From assembly GCF_900095265.1 (NCBI RefSeq), contig NZ_LT607672.1, forward strand, positions 1 to 37,318: a DNA stretch of 37,318 nucleotides, written 5' to 3'. Every line of letters starts with the position of its first letter. Positions within the stretch are counted from its first letter, which is position 1. This document shows, one piece after another, positions 8,342-17,200 of the stretch. The stretch is from Janthinobacterium sp. UMAB-56. GTDB taxonomy: Bacteria; Pseudomonadota; Gammaproteobacteria; Burkholderiales; Burkholderiaceae_D. Made by a program: the position numbers and the translations under genes. The notes under the pieces were generated by a model. That model searched no databases. It saw nothing but the letters and a program-made list of their open reading frames with translations, and had not been told where the DNA came from.

Positions 8342-9265
8342 TCAGATGGTGACGTGGCGCAACACGCGCTCATGGTCGCGCTGGCGGCCGCCAAACGTTG
8401 CCGCCAGGCTGGCAACGAAGGCGCCCAGCAGCAAGGCGACGAACATCCACAGTGCCGAGTGGGCACCGGCCTTGCGGGCCGTCTCGGCCGCTTGCTGGGC
8501 GGCAGCCTTCGCTTCGGCGGCGGCCTTGGCGGCGCGGGCGTAGGTCGCGTCGACTCGCGCCTCGGCTTCAGCCTGCGTCAAGCCCGTGCGGCTGGCCACG
8601 ACCTGGCCCAGGTAGGCGCGGTCGTCGGCGGCCAGGCTGCCGGTGGACAGGCTTGTTGCCAAGATCCTGCCGATTTCCATGCGCTGGCCGGCGACCACCG
8701 TGCCTACATTGCCCGCATCAGCCGCCGGCGCGGCGCGCAACAGCATGTCCGAGAAATAATCGAGCGGATCGGCACCGCTGCCCTCGCCTTGCTTGGCGCC
8801 TGCAGAACGACCTGCCACTGCGGCGCCTGCGGCCACGGCCGGGGACACTGCCGCCGCCACGCCCCTGCCTGCGTCAATGGCGCCGCTGAGCACGGCGCGC
8901 GTGCCACTGGCCAGCACGGCCACGGTGATGATGGTAGCCACTGCCCAGGCCAGCAAGCCGTGTGCCGTGTCGCGGAAATGCACTTCATCCGTATGAATGG
9001 AACTCCATTTCACGCGCAGACGGCCCGCCATGTAGCCACCGATGCCGGACGCAGCCAGTTGCATGAAGGCCAGCCAGGCGATGGTCGACACACCGATGGC
9101 CGTGGCGTTGAATGACCACGGCGACACGGAGGACAGGCCCAGGCCCACGCCGAGGATCAGCAGGATGAAGGACAAGGCGGCCGCAGCGGCAGCGCCCGCC
9201 AGCACGGCGCCCCAGGAGACGCCCGGCGTGTTCAGGTCCGACACGGACAATTGTGTAGCTTGCAT
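8342..9265 (-). CDS. Membrane protein with four helices and an Ala/Glu coiled-coil stretch, function unknown
   Basis: The 307-residue protein has three N-terminal helices (around residues 19-45, 55-80 and 103-127) and one C-terminal helix (SALWMFVALLLGAFVASLAA). A long soluble region between them carries a potential coiled coil rich in Ala, Glu and Lys just before the last helix. The Gly-rich element ASGIGGYMAGRL in helix 2 is seen in small-residue-packed integral proteins. I do not recognise a named family with certainty. GGGAG precedes the ATG. The hemerythrin gene lies 34 bases upstream and the 24-residue peptide gene 28 bases downstream, so the three probably form one transcription unit, perhaps an envelope or redox stress response. 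Confidence 0.8.
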   Translation of the reverse strand: MQATQLSVSDLNTPGVSWGAVLAGAAAAAALSFILLILGVGLGLSSVSPWSFNATAIGVSTIAWLAFMQLAASGIGGYMAGRLRVKWSSIHTDEVHFRDTAHGLLAWAVATIITVAVLASGTRAVLSGAIDAGRGVAAAVSPAVAAGAAVAGRSAGAKQGEGSGADPLDYFSDMLLRAAPAADAGNVGTVVAGQRMEIGRILATSLSTGSLAADDRAYLGQVVASRTGLTQAEAEARVDATYARAAKAAAEAKAAAQQAAETARKAGAHSALWMFVALLLGAFVASLAATFGGRQRDHERVLRHVTI

Positions 9266-9299
9266 AGAATACTCCCTTGATTATTGATTTTTAAGCCGT

Positions 9300-9743
9300 T
9301 CAGGCGGCTACGCCCGTCAGCTGTTCCTTGCGCGCGGCCATTTCCTTGCCCAGCGCGTCGAGGTCGACTGCCGTATCGCGCACTTTGGGAAACATGTCGC
9401 CCTCCTCTTCCTTGACGTGGTGCTCGATCTGCTCCGACAGCACCTTGACCTTGGCGTCGTACAGGTCGTCGGCGGGGTCCATCGCGGCGATCTGCGCGAT
9501 GAGTTCCTTGGCGCTCGCGTGCTCGACGAGGGCTTCATCCATCAAGTCGCCGTCGTGGATGGGGCGGCGCACGGCTGGATAAAAGATCTCTTCTTCCAGC
9601 TGCGTGTGCACCGTCAATTCCCGGCATATCTGGTCGGCCAGCTTTTTCTTGGTGGCAAATGAGCGGTCGCTCAAGCCGTCGTACTGGGCAAACAAGGCTT
9701 TCACGGCCTTGTGGTCTTGCATTAGCAAACTGATCGCATTCAT
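9300..9743 (-). CDS. Hemerythrin HHE domain protein
   Basis: The 147-residue all-helical protein has the His/Glu pattern of non-haem di-iron hemerythrin-like proteins: MQDHKAVKALF, HTQLEEEIFYPAV, EHASAKELI and EHHVKEEEGDMFPKV. Such proteins bind O2, NO or iron and are linked to oxidative or nitrosative stress. The ATG at 9743 follows an ideal AAGGAGG; the longer open frame upstream is rich in Arg and lacks a ribosome site, so it is rejected. The gene heads the cluster with the membrane protein and small peptide genes. It is a single-domain protein, with no DNA-binding or receptor part. Confidence 0.93.
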   Translation of the reverse strand: MNAISLLMQDHKAVKALFAQYDGLSDRSFATKKKLADQICRELTVHTQLEEEIFYPAVRRPIHDGDLMDEALVEHASAKELIAQIAAMDPADDLYDAKVKVLSEQIEHHVKEEEGDMFPKVRDTAVDLDALGKEMAARKEQLTGVAA

Positions 9744-9845
9744 GGCGCCTCCTTGTTGTAGATGAGTCAAGGATGCCCCACGGCGGCGCCAGCGTATGTG
9801 CGACGCCTTACACAATCTTGATTTTTAATACACCTTATCAGCGGC

Positions 9846-11201
9846 TCACTTGATGCCGTGGTGACCCATCAGGTCGTACAGGGTGGGCCGGCTCACGCCC
9901 AGCAGCTCGGCCGCGCGGGCGATATTGCCGTCGGCCCGCGCCAGCGCGCGCACCATGACCTTGTATTCGGCCGCTTCGCGGGCCTGGCGCAGGTTGATGG
10001 CCTCGTCCACGGACCCCGCCTGGGCGCTAGCGGGCAAGCCCAGGTCATCGGCCGCGATCTGCGGCCCGTCGCACATGATGACGGCACGCTTGATGCAGTT
10101 TTCCACTTCGCGCACATTGCCAGGCCAGCCATAGCTTTCGATCAGCTGCAGCGCGCCCGCGCTGAAATGCAGATTGCTGCGGCCTTCGCTGGCGCAGAAC
10201 TTGTTCTTGAAATGCTGTGCCAGCAAGGCCACATCCCCGGCCCGCTCGCGCAGCGGCGGGATGCGCAAGACGATTTCGCTGAGCCGGTAAAACAAGTCTT
10301 CGCGGAAACGTCCCTCTTCCCCCAGTACCTTCAAGTCCTGGTGCGTGGCGCAGACGATGCGCACATCGACGGCGATCTCGGCCCGGCCGCCGACGCGCTC
10401 GATGACCCGCTCCTGCAGGAAGCGCAAGAGTTTTGCCTGCAGCGCCATCGGCATGTCGCCGATTTCATCGAGAAAGAAGGTGCCGCCGCGGGCCAGCTCG
10501 ATCTTGCCCGGAGTTTGCCGCGCCGCGCCCGTAAACGCCCCCCGCTCATAGCCAAACAGCTCGCTTTCCAGCAGGTTGTCGGGAATGGCCGCGCAATTGA
10601 TGGCGACGAAACGCTGGGCATGGCGGCTCGACAGCGCATGCAAGCCCCGCGCAAGCAGTTCCTTGCCGCTGCCCGAGTCGCCCAGCAGCATCACGCTGGC
10701 CGACGAGGGCGCCACTTTTTCCACGCTACGGCACAGTTTCAGCATGCCGGGATCGCGGCTGACGATACCGGCCAGGGGCGAGTCCGCCTGCGTCTGCAGC
10801 ATGCGGCGGTTTTCCTGCTGCATGGCGTGCAGATAAAACGCGCGGGCGATGACCAGGCTCAGCATGTCGGCATCGAACGGCTTCTGGTGGAAATCATACG
10901 CGCCCAGGGCAATGGCTTTTAACGCATGTGCCCGCTCCTGGATGCCCGAGAGGATGATGATCTTGGTGTCCGGCGCCAGCGCGAGGATGTGCTGCAGGGT
11001 GGCCAGGCCTTCCGTGGCGCCGTCCGGATCGGGCGGCAAACCGAGGTCCATCGTCACCACGGCCGGCTGGTGGCGCCGCACCAGCGCCAGTGCCGTTTCG
11101 CACTCACCCGCCAGCAAGACGTCATAGCCGTCAAAACTCCAGTGCAACTGCTTTTGCAGGCCGGGATCGTCTTCGATGACCAGCAGTTTTTGTTTCGCCA
11201 T
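9846..11201 (-). CDS. prsR: PEP-CTERM/XrtA system response regulator PrsR (sigma-54 activator)
   Basis: The 451-residue NtrC-type regulator has a receiver domain (residues 4-120, with the likely phospho-acceptor Asp in VVTMDLGLP), an AAA+ domain with Walker A GDSGSGKE, the sigma-54 contacting loop GAFTGA and the GTFFLDEIGDMP Walker B region, and a Fis-type helix-turn-helix at the end (ARAAELLGVSRPTLYDLM). PrsR is the regulator predicted to act on PEP-CTERM boxes upstream of exosortase substrate genes through sigma-54. It lies directly downstream of its kinase gene prsK. The ATG at 11201 is preceded by AGGTGATC and begins MAKQKLLVIEDD, a normal receiver start. No PEP-CTERM protein gene was recognised in the window. 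Confidence 0.94.
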   Translation of the reverse strand: MAKQKLLVIEDDPGLQKQLHWSFDGYDVLLAGECETALALVRRHQPAVVTMDLGLPPDPDGATEGLATLQHILALAPDTKIIILSGIQERAHALKAIALGAYDFHQKPFDADMLSLVIARAFYLHAMQQENRRMLQTQADSPLAGIVSRDPGMLKLCRSVEKVAPSSASVMLLGDSGSGKELLARGLHALSSRHAQRFVAINCAAIPDNLLESELFGYERGAFTGAARQTPGKIELARGGTFFLDEIGDMPMALQAKLLRFLQERVIERVGGRAEIAVDVRIVCATHQDLKVLGEEGRFREDLFYRLSEIVLRIPPLRERAGDVALLAQHFKNKFCASEGRSNLHFSAGALQLIESYGWPGNVREVENCIKRAVIMCDGPQIAADDLGLPASAQAGSVDEAINLRQAREAAEYKVMVRALARADGNIARAAELLGVSRPTLYDLMGHHGIK

Positions 11202-11239
11202 ACGATCACCTACTGTCAGTGGATAGGGCAACGGAAGTC

Positions 11240-11306
11240 TGGGGTCAGACCTTATGGATCGGCATTCACCTCATTGCGGCGCATTCCTCCGGCGGGTCTG
11301 ACCCCA
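11240..11306. repeat. REP-like inverted repeat at the 3' end of prsK
   Basis: Two perfect 12-base arms, TGGGGTCAGACC (11240-11251) and GGTCTGACCCCA (11295-11306), are separated by 43 bases. The GGGGTCAGACC core is, from memory, a common extragenic palindrome unit in Betaproteobacteria, often near RAYT-type transposases. The second arm lies inside the prsK coding region and writes the residues LGSDP close to the C-terminus. Confidence 0.7.
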
Positions 11307-13353
11307 AAGGCGCGTGCAGCGGCAGGGTCACGCGAAACGTGGTGCCCACCTGCAGCGCGCTGCGCACTTCCAGGCTGCCGCCCACTTCGCGCAGGTATTC
11401 ACGGCTTTCGAACACGCCGATGCCCATGCCCGCCGTCTTGGTCGTGTCGAAGGGCTTGAACAGGCGTTCGCGGATGAACTGTTCGCTCATGCCGCGGCCC
11501 GTATCATCAAACTCGACCACGGCCGTGTGATGCTCGCGCCGCAGCCGCACGGCCACCTTGCCATCGCTGGCCGTCGCTTCGATGGCGTTCTGGATCAGAT
11601 GACCCAGCACCCGTTCCAGCCGGGAGCGGTTAGCCAGCACCGTCAGCCCGCCATCGACGATTTCCAGCCGGGGCGCCGGCGCCAGGCTGGCTTTGGCGGC
11701 CACGGCCTGGCGCAGCAAGCCGTCCAGCAGCAGCGGCGCTGGCGCTTCCGGCGCCTCGCCGCGCGCCAGTTTCTGCAGCAGGGTCTGCATTTTCTGCACG
11801 GAATGGTCAAGCGTGCCCAGCATGTCCTCCTGGAAGGCGGGATTGGCGCGGTGCTTTTCCGCATTGCTGAGTAACAGCGATAGCTGGAACACGAGGTTTT
11901 TGAGGTCGTGCACGATGAAAGTGGACATACGGTTGATCGAATCGAACTGGCGCGCCACCGTCAGGGTATCAAGCGATTCGCGGTGCGCCAGGTAGCTGGC
12001 GGCCTGGCTGCCGGCAATTTTCAGCACGTCGCGGATTTCCCAGTTCAGGCCGATACGCGTGCGGGGCCGCGCCAGCGCGACAAAGGCGAACAGCTGGCCA
12101 TGCAGCATCAGGGGCACGAGCAGCCATACGTCGGGTAGCGCCAGCAGCGCGGGCGGCAACTGCAAGCCGCCGTACTGGAGCGGATTGTGCTGGCAGTCGG
12201 GCACGTCGATCACCCAGTGGCGCGCTTCCAGAAACTGGCACAGGGGACCGGACGCCGGCTCGCTCCACGTGCCCGGCGGCCAGTTCCAGCTGGCGGCCGG
12301 GGCAAGCAGGCCAGGCTCGCGCAGTATCCACAGCGCGCCGGCGCGGCTTTCCACCAGTTGCGCCATGGCCTGTATCGTGCGTTCGCCCAGCGCCGGGCCA
12401 TCTTCCGACAAGGCCCGCGTAAAACGCAGCCATTCTTCACGGTAATCGAAGATGGCAGTGTAAAAATGTTTATTAATCGTGACCTTGAGCTTGGCCCGCA
12501 AGCTGCCGGAAAACAGCACGCCGGCCAGCAGCAGGGCCGCGCCGCCCAGGTAAGCCATCTGCATCAAGGAACCCCAGGTGCCGCCGAAATAGCGCAAATA
12601 ATAGGCGCTGGCCGCCATGGTCAGCAGGTAGATGGCCGAGCCCAGCAAGGCGGCCGAGCGGTACAACATCTGGCGCGAGACGGACAAGCCCAGCGCCCAG
12701 CCCGGATTGCGCGCCGCCGAAATGGCCAGCAGCGGCGCGCACAGGGCGTCGACGATGCCGCGCGCAGTCCAAAGGTCGTCGTTGATTGCGCGAAACAGCA
12801 AGGCGTCGCTGTACAGGTAAAAATCGTAGGCGAACAAGCCGCCGACGCCCAGGCACGCAAACTTGATGCCCCAGCGTTGCAAGGGTGGCGTGTTACGGTA
12901 CCACTGCTCCACCAGCAACATGCCCAGCACGGCCAGTAGCAAGCGGCAGACGCTGGCAATGATGCGCGCAGGCAAAGGCAGCGCCAGCCAGGATGAGGCC
13001 ATGGAGAACAGCCAGGGCGTCAGTGCCGTCAGGGCGATGCCGGCCAGCACCAGACGCAAACGGGGCCGCGACGGCTCGATCAGCAGCAGCAAAAACACCA
13101 GCCAGGCCAGGGTCCGCAGCAACTCGAGCGCATCGCCGGCCAGCGCGGTGCGCTGCCCCAGCAGCACCAGCACCACCGTGCCCGTCGCCCAGCCGCCCGT
13201 CGCCAGGCAAGCCACCAGCAAGGCGCGCACGTTTTGCCGCGCGCGCCAGTTGCTGATGAGTAGCAGCGCCAGCACGAAGAAGGCCAGTGACGCCAGACCA
13301 TGACTGAGGGCTGCCGCGTCGGCCGCTGCCAGCCAGTCCGACTGCGCCCGCAT
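11266..13353 (-). CDS. prsK: PEP-CTERM/XrtA system sensor histidine kinase PrsK
   Basis: The 695-residue protein has an N-terminal block of about eight to nine membrane helices (to around residue 290), a GAF-like region, a dimerisation/phospho-acceptor segment with the His in FIVHDLKNLVFQLS, and a HATPase domain with DDTGRGMS and the glycine-rich KTAGMGIGVFESREY. This layout is that of PrsK, the partner of PrsR in exosortase/exopolysaccharide loci. Its start codon overlaps the stop of the sugar transferase gene by one base (TGATG), a sign of translational coupling. The last residues (about LGSDPPEECAAMR) are encoded inside a REP-like inverted repeat and look like a replaced tail; the catalytic core is complete. 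Confidence 0.94.
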   Translation of the reverse strand: MRAQSDWLAAADAAALSHGLASLAFFVLALLLISNWRARQNVRALLVACLATGGWATGTVVLVLLGQRTALAGDALELLRTLAWLVFLLLLIEPSRPRLRLVLAGIALTALTPWLFSMASSWLALPLPARIIASVCRLLLAVLGMLLVEQWYRNTPPLQRWGIKFACLGVGGLFAYDFYLYSDALLFRAINDDLWTARGIVDALCAPLLAISAARNPGWALGLSVSRQMLYRSAALLGSAIYLLTMAASAYYLRYFGGTWGSLMQMAYLGGAALLLAGVLFSGSLRAKLKVTINKHFYTAIFDYREEWLRFTRALSEDGPALGERTIQAMAQLVESRAGALWILREPGLLAPAASWNWPPGTWSEPASGPLCQFLEARHWVIDVPDCQHNPLQYGGLQLPPALLALPDVWLLVPLMLHGQLFAFVALARPRTRIGLNWEIRDVLKIAGSQAASYLAHRESLDTLTVARQFDSINRMSTFIVHDLKNLVFQLSLLLSNAEKHRANPAFQEDMLGTLDHSVQKMQTLLQKLARGEAPEAPAPLLLDGLLRQAVAAKASLAPAPRLEIVDGGLTVLANRSRLERVLGHLIQNAIEATASDGKVAVRLRREHHTAVVEFDDTGRGMSEQFIRERLFKPFDTTKTAGMGIGVFESREYLREVGGSLEVRSALQVGTTFRVTLPLHAPLGSDPPEECAAMR

Positions 13354-14741
13354 CAGCGGCTGCCCTTGCCAAACAGCACCACCTGCACCGTGTCGAGCAG
13401 AATCAGCAAGTCGAGGAAGAGGCTGTTATTTTTCACATAATACAAATCGTATTGCAGCTTCTTCACGGCATCCTCGACGGAAGCGCCATATTGGTAGCGC
13501 ACCTGCGCCAGACCTGTGATGCCCGGTTTGATACTGTGACGAATGTTGTAGTACGGTACCTGCTGCTTGAGTTGCTCGACAAAGTAGGCGCGTTCCGGGC
13601 GCGGGCCGACAAAACTCATCTCGCCGCGAAACACATTGAACATCTGCGCCAATTCGTCGATGCGCAGCTTGCGGATCAGCTTGCCCACGCGCGTGATGCG
13701 CGCATCGTTGGCCAGGGCCCAGATGGGCTTGCCATCGCGCTCCGCATCGCAGCGCATGCTGCGAAATTTCAGCACCTTGAAAGGCAGGCCATCGCGCCCC
13801 ACCCGCTCCTGCTGGTAAAACACGGGGCCGCCGTCTTCCAGGCGTATGCACAGCGCCGTCACCAACATCACGGGCAATGCCGCCAGGCAGATGACGCTGC
13901 TGGCGGCCAGGTCGAACAAACGCTTCGAGGCGGCGCGGAAAAAACTCTGGTCGAAGCCGCCGCCATAAATCAGATAGCTGGGCTGCAAGGAATCGATGCG
14001 GATCTGGCACGCTTCGCGTTCGAAAAACGTGGCAGCATCGATCACTTTCACGCCGCCCAGCGCGCATTCCAGCAGTTGCTTGGCAGGAAACGCCCCATTG
14101 CGCCGGTCGCTGACGGACACAACGATCTCCTGCGCGGCATGGCGCTGTGCCATGGCCAGCAGCGACGGCTCGGCCGGCAGCAAGGCCGAGGCCGGCACAC
14201 AGCATCGCTCGCCAGCCACATCGATGCAGCCGACGACCGTGAACTGGTGGAAACCGATCTTGCTGGCGGCCAGCTCCATGCATTCGCGCGCCAGGGCCCC
14301 GCCGCCCACCAGGATCAGCCGGCCTTCCATCAGCGCCGATTGCGAGGATTTGAACACCACCAGGCGCGCCAGCAGCACGCCGATGGCGCCCAGGCCGAAG
14401 ATCAGCACGCTGCCGCGCCCGAAATGCAGGGAAGGGATAAAGCGGATCAGCACGCTAAGCACGGCAAAACCCAGGGCGAACGAAGGCAGGATGCGCAGCA
14501 AGGTGTTGCGGATGTCTTCGCGCGAACGGTGCTGGTACATGCCCAGTGCACTCATGCTGAACACGATGACCAGGGCAAAGATCGCGGACGACAGGTAGAC
14601 CTCGCCCACCTGCAGCACGCGGCTGCCGTCCGCCAGCCACAGCAGAGACGTCAAGGTGGCCGACAGCAGCAGGATCAGGATTTCCAGCAACAGCAGGATA
14701 AACGCTGTTTTCGAGACGTAATGGCTGAAGATGCGGATCAT
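13353..14741 (-). CDS. TIGR03013-type XrtA/PEP-CTERM system sugar transferase (undecaprenyl-phosphate sugar phosphotransferase)
   Basis: The 462-residue protein has four N-terminal membrane helices, a degenerate nucleotide-binding-like middle (LILVGGGALARECMEL) and a C-terminal bacterial sugar transferase domain. Diagnostic motifs are the helix starting KRLFDLAASSVICL, then VFYQQERVGRDGLPFKVLKF, RSMRCDAE, LRIDELAQMFNVFRGEMSFV, GPRPERAYFV and PGITGLAQV. Such enzymes put the first sugar phosphate on undecaprenyl phosphate for exopolysaccharide synthesis in the cytoplasmic membrane. The ATG at 14741 follows GCAGGAGGC; an upstream open stretch to 14840 has no support. It is the first gene of the operon with prsK and prsR, divergent from nadB. 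Confidence 0.92.
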   Translation of the reverse strand: MIRIFSHYVSKTAFILLLLEILILLLSATLTSLLWLADGSRVLQVGEVYLSSAIFALVIVFSMSALGMYQHRSREDIRNTLLRILPSFALGFAVLSVLIRFIPSLHFGRGSVLIFGLGAIGVLLARLVVFKSSQSALMEGRLILVGGGALARECMELAASKIGFHQFTVVGCIDVAGERCCVPASALLPAEPSLLAMAQRHAAQEIVVSVSDRRNGAFPAKQLLECALGGVKVIDAATFFEREACQIRIDSLQPSYLIYGGGFDQSFFRAASKRLFDLAASSVICLAALPVMLVTALCIRLEDGGPVFYQQERVGRDGLPFKVLKFRSMRCDAERDGKPIWALANDARITRVGKLIRKLRIDELAQMFNVFRGEMSFVGPRPERAYFVEQLKQQVPYYNIRHSIKPGITGLAQVRYQYGASVEDAVKKLQYDLYYVKNNSLFLDLLILLDTVQVVLFGKGSR

Positions 14742-14888
14742 GGTGCCTCCTGCGGCAAAGAGCGGCATGCCGCGCACGGGACGGCCTGCTGCTGTCCTGC
14801 CATCATGGCCAACTGTTCCAGGAAGACATTGATGTGCCACAAGCCGCAGCCTCAGCTATCTTTCACTGGCAGAATTTATCTCAACACA

Positions 14889-14917
14889 TTACCGATTGAT
14901 GTGAAATGGACTATAGT
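14889..14917 (+). promoter_or_regulatory. Candidate nadB promoter
   Basis: TTACCG (14889-14894) and TATAGT (14912-14917) are spaced by 17 bases, and transcription would start about 20 bases before the nadB ATG. The -35 is weak. The 203-base gap is shared with the divergent sugar transferase operon. Confidence 0.45.
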
Positions 14918-14944
14918 ATGCTTCCCCTAAAAGAGATAAATGTC

Positions 14945-16558
14945 ATGAAATTTGATGTAGCGATTGTCGGCAGTGGCCTGGCGGGTTTATCGGTTGCACT
15001 GCATTTAGCTGAGACGCGCACTGTCGCGATCATTTCCAAACGCGCGCTGCTCGATGGCGCCAGTAACTGGGCGCAGGGCGGGATCGCGGCCGTGCTGGAC
15101 TCGGGCGACAGCCATCAGCAGCACATCGAAGACACCCTGATCGCCGGCGGCGGCCTGTGCGACGAAAGCGCCACGCGTTATATCGTCGAGCACGGGCGCG
15201 AAGCCATCGAATGGCTGATCGAGCAAGGCGTGCCGTTTACGCGCGACGCCACGGCCGAACTGGGTTTCCACCTGACCCGCGAAGGCGGACACAGCCAGCG
15301 CCGCATCATCCACGCTGCCGACGCCACCGGACACGCCGTGCAAGTGACCCTGGAAGAAAAGGTGCGCGCCCACCCGAACATCAGCCTGTTCGAACACCAT
15401 TGCGCCATCGACCTGATCACCTCCGACAAGCTGGGCATGAAACCGGCCCAGCGCAATGCCCAGCCGCATTGCCACGGCCTGTATGTGCAGGATGAACAAA
15501 CGGGCAAGGTGCACACCTTTGCCGCCGAGCACACCGTGCTGGCCACGGGCGGCGCCGGCAAGGTGTATTTATACACAACGAATCCAGACACGGCCAGCGG
15601 CGACGGCATCGCCATGGCCTGGCGCGCCGGCTGCCGCGTGTCGAACATGGAATTCATCCAGTTCCACCCCACGTGTTTGTACCACCCGTATGCGAAATCG
15701 TTTTTGATCACCGAAGCCATCCGTGGCGAAGGCGGCTTGCTGAAACTGCCCCCCGAAGCGGGTGCGGCAGCGGGCACGCGCTTCATGCTGGCCCACGATG
15801 AGCGGGCCGAGCTGGCGCCGCGCGACGTGGTGGCGCGCGCCATCGACTTCGAAATCAAGAAGCGGGGCCTCGATTACGTGCACCTGGACATCAGCCACAA
15901 GCCGGCCGCATTCCTCATCGAACATTTCCCCACCATCTACGCGCGCTGTTTGGAACTGGGCATCGACATCACCAAGCAGCCTATCCCCATCGTGCCCGCC
16001 GCCCACTACACCTGCGGCGGCGTCGTCACGGATTTATCGGGCCGCGCCGACTTGCCGGGCCTGTATGCGGTGGGCGAAACGGCTTGCACGGGCTTGCATG
16101 GGGCGAACCGCCTGGCGTCGAATTCCCTGCTCGAATGCATCGTCATCGGCCGCGCCTGCGCGCAAGACATCGAAAGCAAGGAAAAGCTGGGCACGCCATA
16201 TCTGCCCGACTGGGATGAAAGCCGGGTCACGGATGCAGATGAGGAAGTGGTGATTGCCCACAACTGGGATGAACTGCGCCGCTTCATGTGGAATTACGTG
16301 GGCATCGTACGCACGACGAAACGCCTGGAACGGGCCCAGCACCGCATCGCCCTGCTGAAGGAAGAAATCGACGAGTACTACCGCAATTTCCGCATCACCC
16401 ACGATTTGCTGGAATTGCGCAACCTGGTCGACGTGGCCTCGATGATCGTCAACAGCGCCCTGTCGCGCCGCGAAAGCCGCGGCCTGCACTTCAGCCGCGA
16501 TTATCCGGAAACCTTGCCCAAGGCCATCGCCAGCGTGCTGACGCCGCCGCACAGGTAG
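14945..16558 (+). CDS. nadB: L-aspartate oxidase
   Basis: The 537-residue flavoprotein oxidises L-aspartate to iminoaspartate, the first step of de novo NAD synthesis in the cytoplasm. The FAD-binding start is [20 protein letters not shown]. Further family marks are [13 protein letters not shown], the His/Arg-rich [57 protein letters not shown], and a C-terminal helical domain. The ATG at 14945 puts the Rossmann glycine motif at the usual distance; the longer frame upstream would place coding sequence in the promoter. nadA and nadC are not adjacent. It is complete and unremarkable in sequence. Confidence 0.96.
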   Translation: MKFDVAIVGSGLAGLSVALHLAETRTVAIISKRALLDGASNWAQGGIAAVLDSGDSHQQHIEDTLIAGGGLCDESATRYIVEHGREAIEWLIEQGVPFTRDATAELGFHLTREGGHSQRRIIHAADATGHAVQVTLEEKVRAHPNISLFEHHCAIDLITSDKLGMKPAQRNAQPHCHGLYVQDEQTGKVHTFAAEHTVLATGGAGKVYLYTTNPDTASGDGIAMAWRAGCRVSNMEFIQFHPTCLYHPYAKSFLITEAIRGEGGLLKLPPEAGAAAGTRFMLAHDERAELAPRDVVARAIDFEIKKRGLDYVHLDISHKPAAFLIEHFPTIYARCLELGIDITKQPIPIVPAAHYTCGGVVTDLSGRADLPGLYAVGETACTGLHGANRLASNSLLECIVIGRACAQDIESKEKLGTPYLPDWDESRVTDADEEVVIAHNWDELRRFMWNYVGIVRTTKRLERAQHRIALLKEEIDEYYRNFRITHDLLELRNLVDVASMIVNSALSRRESRGLHFSRDYPETLPKAIASVLTPPHR

Positions 16559-16678
16559 GCGACAGACACAAGCGCCGTCTAATGCTGATTGCATCACCTC
16601 GTACGATCAGGCATTGCGGTGTTCCGCTATTTGCCAGAAGCGCCCACGCTGCAGGCATCGAGCAATCACCTAAACTGG

Positions 16679-17092
16679 ATGGAAATGTTGCATAGTAAAC
16701 TTTTTGATGCCATTGCATCTGCGGTGGACCTGGATGACCCTGCAGAACAACTTTTAGCTCAGCGATTCATGCTTGAGGCCGTTGAAAGAGTGACTTCCCA
16801 GTTGCCTGAGGTTGCCAAGTCAGCAGCAGCTGTGGCGTATCGATACATCACCGGTGCGGCGACGGCTGAGGAAGTCATCCGGGAGCGTGTACGCCTCTGG
16901 CGCGCCATTGAAGGGCGAGACCAATCGGACGAGCCAGACGTGTTAAAAATAAGAACTGCCATATGCGTCTTGCATCCTATGGATATTGGCGCCCCTGCCG
17001 AAACATTGGAGTATTTTTTTTATTTTTGGCAGCAAGGAGGCTTGTCGCAGGCTGAACTGAAGGCAGCTGTTCAAAATAATTATGGAATTTGA
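16679..17092 (+). CDS. Unrecognised small cytosolic protein
   Basis: The frame from ATG 16679 (or 16685) gives 137 residues, mostly alpha-helical and acidic, without signal peptide or membrane helix. Landmarks are MLHSKLFDAIASAVDLDD at the start, VRLWRAIEGRD in the middle and EYFFYFWQQGGLSQAELK near the end. An in-frame TTG at 16589 is possible but unlikely. No clear Shine-Dalgarno sequence precedes either ATG. Base composition is visibly lower in GC (about half) than the flanking genes, with AT-rich codons such as ttaaaaataaga, a sign of recent transfer. It lies between nadB and the convergent MORN-protein operon. It resembles small polymorphic-toxin immunity proteins in size and style only; no function is claimed. 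Confidence 0.65.
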   Translation: MEMLHSKLFDAIASAVDLDDPAEQLLAQRFMLEAVERVTSQLPEVAKSAAAVAYRYITGAATAEEVIRERVRLWRAIEGRDQSDEPDVLKIRTAICVLHPMDIGAPAETLEYFFYFWQQGGLSQAELKAAVQNNYGI

Positions 17093-17200
17093 GGGGGCTT
17101 CAAGCGGGCGAACGCAGCCGACGACAAAAGTCACTGCCAGGCGCAAACAGCCATGCGCCACGGTCCAGATCAGTGATCGAACGGCGATGACTTCGCCGGC

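Noticed and set aside
14820..14870. Sigma-54 promoter for the sugar transferase-prsK-prsR operon
   Set aside because: A TGGCAC half-site is present on the minus strand, but the expected -12 GC at the right spacing is missing.
13452..14930. Open frame of 492 codons opposite the sugar transferase gene
   Set aside because: Gln/His-rich antisense translation with no recognisable domain; the opposite strand encodes a complete sugar transferase.
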